DNA of 36,791 nt from positions 1-36,791 of the forward strand of contig JANXWJ010000202.1 in NCBI GenBank assembly GCA_025351185.1, written 5' to 3'. The position numbers and the translations under genes were made by a program. This DNA is from Candidatus Nanopelagicales bacterium. Lineage in GTDB: Bacteria > Actinomycetota > Actinomycetes > S36-B12 > CAIYMF01. Positions within the stretch are counted from its first letter, which is position 1, and the number at the start of each line of letters is the position of its first letter. The notes beneath the pieces are model-generated. The model searched no databases and was not told the DNA's origin. It saw nothing but the letters and a program-made list of their open reading frames with translations. This document shows positions 1 through 6,638 of the stretch, in pieces.

Positions 1-1
1 A

Positions 2-142
2 CACCCACCCGACCACCACGACCCAGGACCCCACGGAGCCACCGGACACCACGCCGGCCGACTCAACGCGCCCACAAGCCAGGACCGACAGACCAAGATC
101 AAACATGCGCGATCAGCACCGGCCATGAAACGCCGAGGCTAA
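2..142 (+). other. Possible 3' end of a coding region cut by the window edge
   Basis: Two forward frames are open from the window edge: one stops at 126-128 with a Thr/Pro/Asp-rich tail, the other at 140-142 with a basic tail ending in MKRRG. Both have high G/C at third positions over the first 90 bases, so I cannot tell which is real, if either. No family is recognised. It could be the disordered C-terminus of a gene lying mostly outside the window. Confidence 0.2.
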
Positions 143-254
143 TGGGTGCGACTGCCCAGCCAGGTCTTGCAGGTCGAGACTCACAAGAAACCCTCTTCTG
201 GCGGATATCGATATCGATGACCATGTCCGCGTGGACCACGGTGCCGAGGGGGGA

Positions 255-285
255 TTGACTACTGACCTCTAGGGGGGCTAGAGGT
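255..285 (+). promoter_or_regulatory. Putative hicAB promoter with overlapping palindromic operator
   Basis: TTGACT at 255-260 resembles a -35 box. ACCTCTAG (265-272) and CTAGAGGT (278-285) form a perfect 8-bp inverted repeat around five G residues, covering the -35/-10 spacer and the likely -10 (TAGAGG, 279-284). The HicA ATG at 292 begins 7 nt after that -10, so the mRNA may be leaderless; GAGG at 281-284 could instead act as a ribosome site. The placement fits autorepression by HicB, which is known for the family but inferred here. A second short palindrome, ATCGATATCGAT, lies at 207-218. Confidence 0.5.
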
Positions 286-291
286 ACCGTC

Positions 292-502
292 ATGGTCAAG
301 GCGATGAAGCGACGTGACGTCGAAGCAGGCCTCATCAACGCGGGGTGTGCGGTCAATTGCGACAACGGCAGCACACGAAGTGGATCTGCTCATGCGGCCA
401 GGGCCACACCGCGAACATCCGCCGCCACGGGGACATCTCGCCCGGTGTAATCCGGGACACCGCGAAGAGGATCGCTTGCCAGGAGAAGGATGGTTGCAGT
501 GA
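292..502 (+). pseudogene. hicA: hicA toxin gene, broken by two single-base deletions
   Basis: HicA toxins are small double-stranded-RNA-binding-fold mRNA interferases. The reading starts at ATG 292 (or 304) with MKRRDVEAGLINAGC, the usual HicA N-terminus. It then shifts frame near 371, where GGC-AAG-CAC appears to have lost an A, and continues as HTKWICSCGQGHTANI through RHGDISPGVIRDTAKRI, which contains the expected His residues. It shifts again near 488, where a G seems lost from AAGGGATGG, and ends in GWLQ-stop (TGA 500-502) in the third frame. All parts of the family are present in order, so only two 1-nt deletions separate this from an intact toxin of about 69 residues. As written, no functional toxin is made. 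Real decay or homopolymer sequencing errors are both possible. Confidence 0.8.
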
Positions 503-870
503 AAGAGTACGAGGTCACCGCGACTCGGTGGGAGCGCGGTTGGGAGCTCGACATCGACGGGGTCGGCGTGACCCAGTCCCGCACGCTCCGCGACGCGGAA
601 GAGATGGTCCGCGACTACCTCCGGCTCGAGGGGGTAAAGGGTCACGCGGATGCGGGACTCCACATCATCGTGGAGATCGAGGGCGTCGATATGGATGAGG
701 TCAGAGCCGTGAAAGGCGACCAGGACCGGGTCGCGAAGGAAATGCGCGAGGTCGCCAAGTCCACGCGTGACGTCGCAAGGAAGATCAAGAGGGCCGGCCT
801 CACTGGGGCTGACGCGGCGCGGGTGATGGGCGTGTCAGAGCAGCGATTCTCGCAGCTCATGAACGCCTAG
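499..870 (+). CDS. hicB: HicB-family antitoxin
   Basis: Antitoxin partner of HicA and probable DNA-binding autorepressor. The N-terminal half (about residues 1-45: YEVTATRWERGWELDIDGVG, then TQSRTLRDAEEMVRDYL) is the degraded-RNase-H HicB fold seen in actinobacterial members. The C-terminal third, ending GLTGADAARVMGVSEQRFSQL, is a helix-turn-helix typical of this subgroup, with a charged helical linker between. I prefer GTG 499, which overlaps the hicA TGA (GTGA) and implies translational coupling; ATG 490 is an in-frame alternative adding three residues. The gene is intact while its toxin is frame-broken, so it may persist as an orphan antitoxin or regulator. The fold assignment is by family resemblance. 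Confidence 0.8.
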   Translation: MKEYEVTATRWERGWELDIDGVGVTQSRTLRDAEEMVRDYLRLEGVKGHADAGLHIIVEIEGVDMDEVRAVKGDQDRVAKEMREVAKSTRDVARKIKRAGLTGADAARVMGVSEQRFSQLMNA

Positions 871-981
871 CGACGACGACGCAGCACCCCGCACTCAGCC
901 CGGCTTCACCGGGAAGGGCGGGACGTTGTCATCCAACCGGACGGTTCATAGTCGCTCGGGGGCACAGTGTCGTCTTGCGTG

Positions 982-1068
982 AGCGAACGCCCCGGGTGGG
1001 TGGGCGCGAATGGGGTCCCGGGGCGTTCGCTTCATCGCACCACCGGTGGAGGGGGCCGACCGGTGGTG
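982..1068. repeat. Two tandem perfect hairpins in the region after hicB
   Basis: AGCGAACGCCCCGGG (982-996) and CCCGGGGCGTTCGCT (1017-1031) are perfect 15-bp inverted repeats with a 20-nt loop. Six bases on, CACCACCGGT (1038-1047) and ACCGGTGGTG (1059-1068) are perfect 10-bp inverted repeats with an 11-nt loop. No T-run follows either, so a simple rho-independent terminator is not obvious, though termination of hicAB is the plainest role. A recombination site or a structured RNA is also possible. Confidence 0.6.
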
Positions 1069-1230
1069 ATGTCTAGGCCAGGACACTGGTTCGACAGGTG
1101 CCGGATGCCCTCTCATCTGCATCGGAAACCTGTGGGCGCGGTCCGTCTTGTCACAATGTGAATTCGCCTCCAATGTTCATGCTGTGGTCCCAGCGGGATT
1201 GGAGCCGTGGAGATGGGGTAAGTGACCGTC

Positions 1231-1344
1231 ATGTCCGAGCGAACCCTGGTGGCCGTGTCTGCCTTGACCACGGCGTTGGGCGTAGCGCTCTTCCTGTGGT
1301 TCGTGCTCAACGGAACCGCGATCGTCGACCTGGGCTCGCGTTAG
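1231..1344 (+). CDS. Putative single-TM small membrane peptide (37 aa)
   Basis: A short frame from ATG 1231 to TAG 1342-1344 encodes 37 residues. Residues 5-30 are hydrophobic (VAVSALTTALGVALFLWFVL) and would form one membrane helix, followed by a short polar tail NGTAIVDLGSR. Purine-rich GGAGATGGGG lies upstream but is further from the ATG than ideal. No family is recognised. The clean amphipathic layout and high third-position G/C favour a real peptide, but chance cannot be excluded at this length. An 11-bp palindrome TCACAATGTGA at 1151-1161 lies about 70 bp upstream and could be an operator. Confidence 0.4.
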   Translation: MSERTLVAVSALTTALGVALFLWFVLNGTAIVDLGSR

Positions 1345-1908
1345 CCGATCAGGTGCCGCTTCAGGCGTGGCTATTGACCCGGCGCCACGTTTTCCGACCA
1401 ACGATGTTCCGCTTGCGAATGTCGGGCCCAGCCCGCGAACGTCGTGCCTTCGTTCTCTCGGGTGCGACCGCTGACCACGGCTGAGCACACCAAGCCTCGG
1501 GTCGATGCGCGTGCTTTGCGTTGTGCTGTCACGGAGCGTGGAAGACGACTGAGTCGAAGTGCGACCCCAGGGCCACATCCTCGCCCGACCGGACGCAAGG
1601 TCTCCACCACGGTGATCCTGGCCGCCGGGTCGTCCAACACTTCCCTCCCTGCCGGTCCAGCGGGTGCCAGCGATCACGGCCACGTCCGTCGGTGCCATCG
1701 CCGAGGGGGCCGCCGAGACGCCTGCGCCCGTCTCCTCACCTGGTGGGTCGCCGCCCGCACCTTCACCCCGTTGGCGAGCTGCTGGCTCATCGTCGGCGTC
1801 GTCTCCCTCATCAAGTCGCCTGACCACAGGTCCGTCCCATAAGCCGTGCGCGCGTCGAGAGTCCGCGAACTCGCGGTGAGCTCGTGCACGCGCGAGCCGG
1901 CGGAAGGG
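1345..1908. other. Gene-poor stretch with a frame-shifting coding remnant
   Basis: No intact gene is seen. Between about 1603 and 1840, on the forward strand, third-position G/C bias moves between frames: one frame to about 1650, a second at 1663-1725 (reading PAITATSVGAIAEGAAETP), then the first frame again at 1725-1835 (reading LTWWVAARTFTPLASCW then LIVGVVSLIKSP), which ends at TAA 1840-1842. The pieces look like a small membrane-protein C-terminus broken by indels. No family is recognised. 1345-1600 holds nothing convincing. Confidence 0.3.
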
Positions 1909-2544
1909 CTAGCGCCCCGAGAGGGTCGCGGTCACCTCGCGAATCAGAACGATGACGTGGTAGCCGATGACCACCGCGATCACCAGCGCGACTGCTGGGT
2001 CGAGCCAGTACCAACCATGGGTAGCCAGGATGATCGCACCGGTGATTGCCACGCCTGCGGCAGCGAACGCGTCAGCGGCTGTGTCGAGCAGGACGGCGCG
2101 CATGTTGGCGTGGTCGGCGTCGCTGTCGCCGTCCTCGTCTGAGTCTGCGCGCAGGACAAGGACGCCGATGCCCATCGCGGTGGCGGAGATCAGGCTGATG
2201 ACCAGGACCGGGAGCCCATGGACCTCCTCGGCTCCGTCAAGTAGGCGCTGCACCGCCGTGATGATCACCAGCACGACGACGAGTCCGAGCAGGATCGCGT
2301 TGACGAGGGCGGCGTAGGCAGTCGCCCGGGGGTAGCCGTGGGGCCGCTTTGCCGTTGGCAGGCGCGATCCCAGCCGAATCGCGACCAAAGCCATAATGAT
2401 CGCCCCGGAGTCAGCGAGATAGTCACCCCCGGCCGCAAGCACGCCCACGGAGTGAGCGGCAATCCCCACCACGACGAGGCCGACGATCAGAATGAGGTTG
2501 AGGGCGAGGACGCTCAGCAGCCTCGCTTGACGACTCATCGACAC
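1909..2544 (-). CDS. Cation diffusion facilitator (CDF) family transporter, membrane domain only
   Basis: Predicted inner-membrane divalent-cation/proton antiporter of the CDF (CzcD/ZitB) family. The six-helix layout is visible: helices near residues 8-30, 33-52 and 75-100, then 110-130, 148-170 and 174-200. The signature segment GGDYLADSGAIIMALVAIRL carries the paired Asp residues of helix 2. The LLDTAADAFAAAGV segment in helix 5 supplies the second pair, using Asp where many relatives have His. A His/Asp-rich loop (ADSDEDGDSDADH) precedes helix 5. At 211 residues it lacks the C-terminal cytoplasmic metal-binding domain, so it belongs to the short form or is truncated after helix 6. Start is GTG 2544 or ATG 2538; neither has a strong ribosome site. 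Metal specificity cannot be assigned. Confidence 0.85.
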   Translation of the reverse strand: MSMSRQARLLSVLALNLILIVGLVVVGIAAHSVGVLAAGGDYLADSGAIIMALVAIRLGSRLPTAKRPHGYPRATAYAALVNAILLGLVVVLVIITAVQRLLDGAEEVHGLPVLVISLISATAMGIGVLVLRADSDEDGDSDADHANMRAVLLDTAADAFAAAGVAITGAIILATHGWYWLDPAVALVIAVVIGYHVIVLIREVTATLSGR

Positions 2545-2908
2545 ACCGTACTGATGCCCAGCAGGTGATCAGGTCCCGAGCGCGACGTCTTCTCGTTCGG
2601 ACAGCCGTGTCGCTGCCGATGGCTGGTCGTGGGTCTCGACTCGTTGCTGTGGCTTGGTGGCGCGTCCGTGACGCTCCGCCGGACCGGACGGGTAAGCGCA
2701 TCGCCTTGCCGAAACACGAGCGGTACCGCAGTCATCGAGATGAAGCGCTTACCTGACCGCGCCCGTGTCGTGACGAGCGTCCGTATCGGTTGATCAGGAA
2801 CGGATCTGCCGTCATCGCCTGCGCCCGATGATAAGCCCCTACGCGGCTGTAAGAAAGTTCGAGTGCGAATGAACCTGCTCACGAAGAGCCCAGTGGTGCG
2901 CACCGTTG
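2545..2908. other. Intergenic region with nested palindromes
   Basis: No gene is supported in these 364 bases. GGTAAGCGC (2691-2699) and GCGCTTACC (2745-2753) form a perfect 9-bp inverted repeat enclosing a near-central 10-bp palindrome GCGGTACCGC (2720-2729). GGTGCGCACC, another 10-bp palindrome, lies close to the lipoprotein stop. The region separates the CDF gene from the 3' end of the polysaccharide operon; no classical terminator was found. Confidence 0.45.
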
Positions 2909-3943
2909 CTAAGAACGAAATGTTGGACTGCGGCCAGGGTGGATCTTCAGTTGTCCCGTTGCGCCGGCTCTTTCGAGCAGGACGATCGTCGACGTGGCTG
3001 GTGCTGCCAGAGCTGTGCGGAGGCGGCTGTTCCGAGCGAGCCCCGCGGCGAGCTGGAGGGTCTGGTGGGCGCGGACCAGGGCATTGTGGAGTTGGCTCAA
3101 TCGCGCGATTCCAGCGCAGGCTCGGGCCGCTGCAGCAAGTTGTGCTGCGGCGAAGTCGAGGGCCTGGGCCGCTCTGTGCTGGGTGCGGCGGGCGGTCTTC
3201 GGTGACGTCGCTGAGGAAAGCTTGCCCTGTTCAGCTGGGCGTTGGACATAGCGGTGCACGGCGCCCAGGGCGCTGTTGGTGAGGGTTTGGACCTCGTGGA
3301 TGGTGGCCCTGAGCGCTGCCTTCCATCGTGGGGTGACTGTGACTGGGGTGAGGTCAGGGGTCTTGCCGGGCCGCAGGGTGAGGTGGTCGGACTTGCTGGC
3401 GGCGCGCAGGGCCAGGGTTTGTTGAGCGGTGGCGTCGGCGGCTGTCGGCTCCAGGGTGGAGCCGGTTCGTAGGGCGTGGTCGATGTGGGTGAGCTGGGTT
3501 CGCAGCAGGAGCGTGGGTTGGCGTAGTTGGGTGGGGGCGTCGGGCAGGGCGAGGTCGAGGGCGGTGATAGCGGCAGTGGTTGCGGCTGCGGCGCGGCCCA
3601 GGGTCTTCGATCCCGGACCGGTGTCGGCGGTGACGGTGAATCGGCCCTTGGCGTAAGGCTTGAGCAGGTATCTGTTGATCAGGCCGAGCGCTAGGTTGGC
3701 GTGGTCCGTGTAGAGCGCATGGCCCTGGTTCCTTATCGCCGGGTCAGACGAGCCCGAAGCGCTGGCAGCGTCGATGGACAGCCGCGCATCGGCCGGGATG
3801 GCGTCCACCCCGGCCAGGATGGTCGCCCTCTCGTGCGCCGCCAAGGGTGCGCCCGGCGGTGACGGGGCTGCGTTGCTGCATGCGGCAAGCGACCCGGTGA
3901 GCACCACGATGCACGCGAGTGTGCGGGTGCTCCGGCGCTTCAT
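2909..3943 (-). CDS. Helical lipoprotein, last gene of the polysaccharide operon
   Basis: Predicted surface lipoprotein of 344 residues. The N-terminus MKRRSTRTLA, a hydrophobic stretch and a lipobox ending L-A-A-C put the lipidated Cys at about residue 22. The rest is rich in Ala, Leu, Thr and Gln, with long amphipathic helices and no beta-helix repeats or catalytic motif that I recognise. ATG 3943 is chosen because it follows a lipobox-type signal, has AAGGA upstream at good spacing, and overlaps the TGA of the preceding gene (ATGA), implying translational coupling. An upstream in-frame extension exists but lacks a signal sequence. From context it may bind, export or anchor the polymer made by the operon; that is inference. 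Confidence 0.7.
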   Translation of the reverse strand: MKRRSTRTLACIVVLTGSLAACSNAAPSPPGAPLAAHERATILAGVDAIPADARLSIDAASASGSSDPAIRNQGHALYTDHANLALGLINRYLLKPYAKGRFTVTADTGPGSKTLGRAAAATTAAITALDLALPDAPTQLRQPTLLLRTQLTHIDHALRTGSTLEPTAADATAQQTLALRAASKSDHLTLRPGKTPDLTPVTVTPRWKAALRATIHEVQTLTNSALGAVHRYVQRPAEQGKLSSATSPKTARRTQHRAAQALDFAAAQLAAAARACAGIARLSQLHNALVRAHQTLQLAAGLARNSRLRTALAAPATSTIVLLERAGATGQLKIHPGRSPTFRS

Positions 3944-4944
3944 CGCGTTTCCTTGCAGCCGATGTTGGACAGTCCTGCGGCGGGTCCGAGCACCACGTTG
4001 TTGCAGGCCACGGTGGTGTCCGGGGCGCCGGGTTGCACCCTGATTCCGTAGCCGTCGGAGCGCACACGGAACTTGTTCGCGGTGAACGTCGTGCGGCGTC
4101 CCCAACCGGGGAGTCGAACGTGGACTTGAGCGCCATCGCGTGGGGCATGCACCCCGGTGTTGTCGTGGATGACCCAGTCATTGCCTTTGACATCGACCCA
4201 GGAGTCCACTGCCGCGGCTCCCGCGCCGTCGAACGAGTTCCCGGTCACGGTGCCTCCCGTGGTGCCTTCCTTGATGTCGATGTTCTCAGCGGTGATCCCG
4301 GGCCCGAACACACAGTCGGTGATGGTGTTGTCATCGGAGCGGTCTGGATCACAGGAGGTGTATCGACACCAGTTCTCCTTGGCGGAGCCGATGTAGATGC
4401 CTTCGCCGAATCGTGGGGTTACTTGGCCGGTGTGGTCGATGTGCAGCGCCTTGAGAGTGTTGTGGCTACTCGTCGAGCGCAGGTGTACTGCTTCCTGCGC
4501 GGTGCCGGCGACCCGCAGGAAGGTGATGGTCGTGTGACTGGTGGAATCGATCACGAGGCCCTTCTCACCGCCGTGGATGCTGAGCCCTGAGATCTCCCAC
4601 CAGTCGGCTTGGTCGAGGTGCAGGGTGTAGCCGTTGGCTCCGCCCTCCAGCACACTGTCAGAGCCTCCGCACAACAGGATCGGCGCAGATTCGGTTCCGG
4701 CGGTGGTGGCGAGGAAGTGGCCGAGGTAAGTGCCGGGTGCGAGCACGACGGCCTCCCCGGGTACGGCTGTGCTCAGCGCCTGGGTGAGCGAGGTGGCGTC
4801 GTTGACATGGGCGACCTCCTGGACCCGGGGGTGCCCGCAGGCCGGTCCTGCTGGTAGCGCAGCCGTGCTCGCCGTGCAGGCGCTGGTGAGGACCAGCGCC
4901 GCGGAAGCGAGAACGGCGGCGAGCACCGTTGTGCGCCGGGTCAT
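3940..4944 (-). CDS. Right-handed parallel beta-helix lipoprotein
   Basis: Secreted, lipid-anchored protein of 334 residues (lipobox LTSAC, Cys at about 23). After residue 40 it has the pattern of a parallel beta-helix: DATSLTQALSTAVPGEAVVLAPGTY is the usual opening coil, followed by repeated turns of the N-x-I/V-x-x-N/G type (DNTITDCVF, ENIDIKEG, GGTVTGNSF, VIHDNTG). The fold is shared by pectate lyases, polysaccharide lyases and C5-epimerases; the DNTITDCVFGPGITAENIDIKEGT stretch is typical of this group in actinobacteria, but I see no catalytic set that fixes the reaction. Cys pairs (WCRYTSCDPD) may form a disulfide. ATG 4944 overlaps the TGA of the upstream epimerase (ATGA). Likely acts outside the cell on the polymer made by the operon. 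Confidence 0.8.
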   Translation of the reverse strand: MTRRTTVLAAVLASAALVLTSACTASTAALPAGPACGHPRVQEVAHVNDATSLTQALSTAVPGEAVVLAPGTYLGHFLATTAGTESAPILLCGGSDSVLEGGANGYTLHLDQADWWEISGLSIHGGEKGLVIDSTSHTTITFLRVAGTAQEAVHLRSTSSHNTLKALHIDHTGQVTPRFGEGIYIGSAKENWCRYTSCDPDRSDDNTITDCVFGPGITAENIDIKEGTTGGTVTGNSFDGAGAAAVDSWVDVKGNDWVIHDNTGVHAPRDGAQVHVRLPGWGRRTTFTANKFRVRSDGYGIRVQPGAPDTTVACNNVVLGPAAGLSNIGCKETR

Positions 4945-6638
4945 TGCAGTGCCTGGGCTGGCGTCAGGGGTGTTCCCGGACTTCGACGGCGTCGGGCCGG
5001 TATCCAGAACAGCAGGGGCAGCACGATGATCGGCACCCAGGCGAGCAGGTTGGCGTGTCTAGCGAGGTAGTGCGCAACGGAGACCGGGGGATGCCTGGTC
5101 TCCCAACCGCTGTCATCGATGCCAGAACGTAGCGTGTCGGGGATCGCGACGTCGCCCGCGTCGACCGCACGGCGCCCGGTGCCGGAGATGCTGACCTGGG
5201 AGACCACATCCTCGGTGTGAGGCCCGCGTAGCCGCAGCCCGGATGCGGTGGCATCGGACACATCGACGTTCGACATCACCGTCGCGACGGCGTGATCCAC
5301 GACGACACCGACTGTGGCGCCGCTGATTCGCACGTTGGAGAGGTGGGTGGCCTGCGTGCCGTCGAAGAGCACGATTGCTGAGGCCTGGCTGCGGGTCACG
5401 CTGAGCGTGGTGAGGCGGGTCCCGGTGGCAGCGTTCTTCACCCACACGCCGTACTTGTTGTTCTCTACCTGAGAGGCTTCGAGGGAGTTCTCCGTGCCGC
5501 CCTCGATGCTGACACCGACGATCCCGTTGTCATGAGCTGAGATGTGGATGAGTGCGTTGCCATCGGAGGGGACCGCGACCGCATGGCGGGGGTTGCCGTC
5601 CTGGGCGACGTGGCCGTCGTCGATGACGAACCCAGCGACGCCGTTGTCGTAGGCCTCGTCGTTGCGCAGTGTGTTGTGGCGGCAGCCGCGACTGAAGATG
5701 AATCCGTGACGCCCGTTGCGGGCGGCGACGGAGTCACTCACCACGCTGTCGTTGGTGCCGTCATGGGGGTCGAAGCCATAGATGTCGTTGTCCAGGAACG
5801 CGGAGTGGGTGATGACCAGGCCTCGCGCAGCGAACGCGTAGGCACCGAAGTGGTTGTTCTGGAAGGTGCTCCACGCGGCTCCCCCGGACGCGGGCGTGGT
5901 TCCCTGCCCGAGCCAGGCGACACCGGAGCTGCGCCCGATCGCAAACCCGAGGTGGTCAGCCTTGGTGGCGCGCAGCGTCAGTGTGCCGCCGCGGGTCTGG
6001 AGGTAGGCGCGCCCGTCTGTCACGGTGAGGTCCGGTCCCGAGGTCGACAGGTCGTAGCTGCTCACCCGCAGAGGTCGAGCCGGGGTCCCGCGCAGGTCCA
6101 AGGTTGAGGACAGTGCGGTCACGGAGGCGTAGCCGGAGGTGTCGCTGCGCAGCAGCACCGTCGGTGTCGCGCTCGCGTCGATGATCAGCGTCGCTCCGGG
6201 TGCGATCAGAACGGGGTAGTGCACGAGAACCGCACCCGTCGAGGTGGTGGTGAACGCCTGCGGATAGCGGGGGACGAGGGTGTCGAACCGGTAGGGCTTC
6301 TCACGAGCCACCAGCACGAAAGTTGGCAGGTCGTGACGCCCCGTGGCCGCGGCAGCGAGGAACGGGATCGAGTGGTGAACCGCAAGCACGAGGGCGTGAT
6401 GGTTGCGCTGGTCGTCATCGACGACGAGGCGCAGCTGCGCAGCCGTGGCGTCCACGGTGGTCGCATCGTAGTGAGCTAGGTGCAGCGGCGGTGAGTACGT
6501 CGACGCAGACACAGCAAGGATGGGGTCGGCCTGACCGGACAGCGCGCGCGCGACCCCACCCACCGCACCCACGATCACGGTGGCGCTGACCAGGGTGACG
6601 AGGATCGCCCGCCGATGCTCGCTAGTCGGTGACCGCAT
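4941..6638 (-). CDS. Membrane-anchored AlgG-like beta-helix protein (putative polysaccharide C5-epimerase)
   Basis: 565 residues. An N-terminal membrane helix (about 11-33) leads to an extracytoplasmic domain. From about 200 to 510 it is a right-handed beta-helix. The segment YGFDPHDGTND (287-297) followed by NGRHGFIFSRGC (308-319) matches the active-site region of mannuronan C5-epimerases of the AlgG type, where the DPHD Asp and His are catalytic. Many Asn-ladder turns follow (DNGVAGFVIDDG, NNKYGVWVKN). A second hydrophobic helix (about 528-547) ends in the basic tail RRRR, so the protein appears anchored at both ends, unlike periplasmic AlgG. Its start overlaps the stop of the GT2 gene by 17 bp and its TGA overlaps the next ATG. 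The role as an epimerase of the polymer made next door is inferred; a lyase or hydrolase is the alternative. Confidence 0.8.
   Translation of the reverse strand: MRSPTSEHRRAILVTLVSATVIVGAVGGVARALSGQADPILAVSASTYSPPLHLAHYDATTVDATAAQLRLVVDDDQRNHHALVLAVHHSIPFLAAAATGRHDLPTFVLVAREKPYRFDTLVPRYPQAFTTTSTGAVLVHYPVLIAPGATLIIDASATPTVLLRSDTSGYASVTALSSTLDLRGTPARPLRVSSYDLSTSGPDLTVTDGRAYLQTRGGTLTLRATKADHLGFAIGRSSGVAWLGQGTTPASGGAAWSTFQNNHFGAYAFAARGLVITHSAFLDNDIYGFDPHDGTNDSVVSDSVAARNGRHGFIFSRGCRHNTLRNDEAYDNGVAGFVIDDGHVAQDGNPRHAVAVPSDGNALIHISAHDNGIVGVSIEGGTENSLEASQVENNKYGVWVKNAATGTRLTTLSVTRSQASAIVLFDGTQATHLSNVRISGATVGVVVDHAVATVMSNVDVSDATASGLRLRGPHTEDVVSQVSISGTGRRAVDAGDVAIPDTLRSGIDDSGWETRHPPVSVAHYLARHANLLAWVPIIVLPLLFWIPARRRRSPGTPLTPAQALQ

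Noticed and set aside
1371-1640. 89-residue minus-strand frame resembling insertion-sequence flank text
   Set aside because: I could not link it to any transposase motif (no DDE or HUH residues), and the opposite strand has stronger codon bias nearby.
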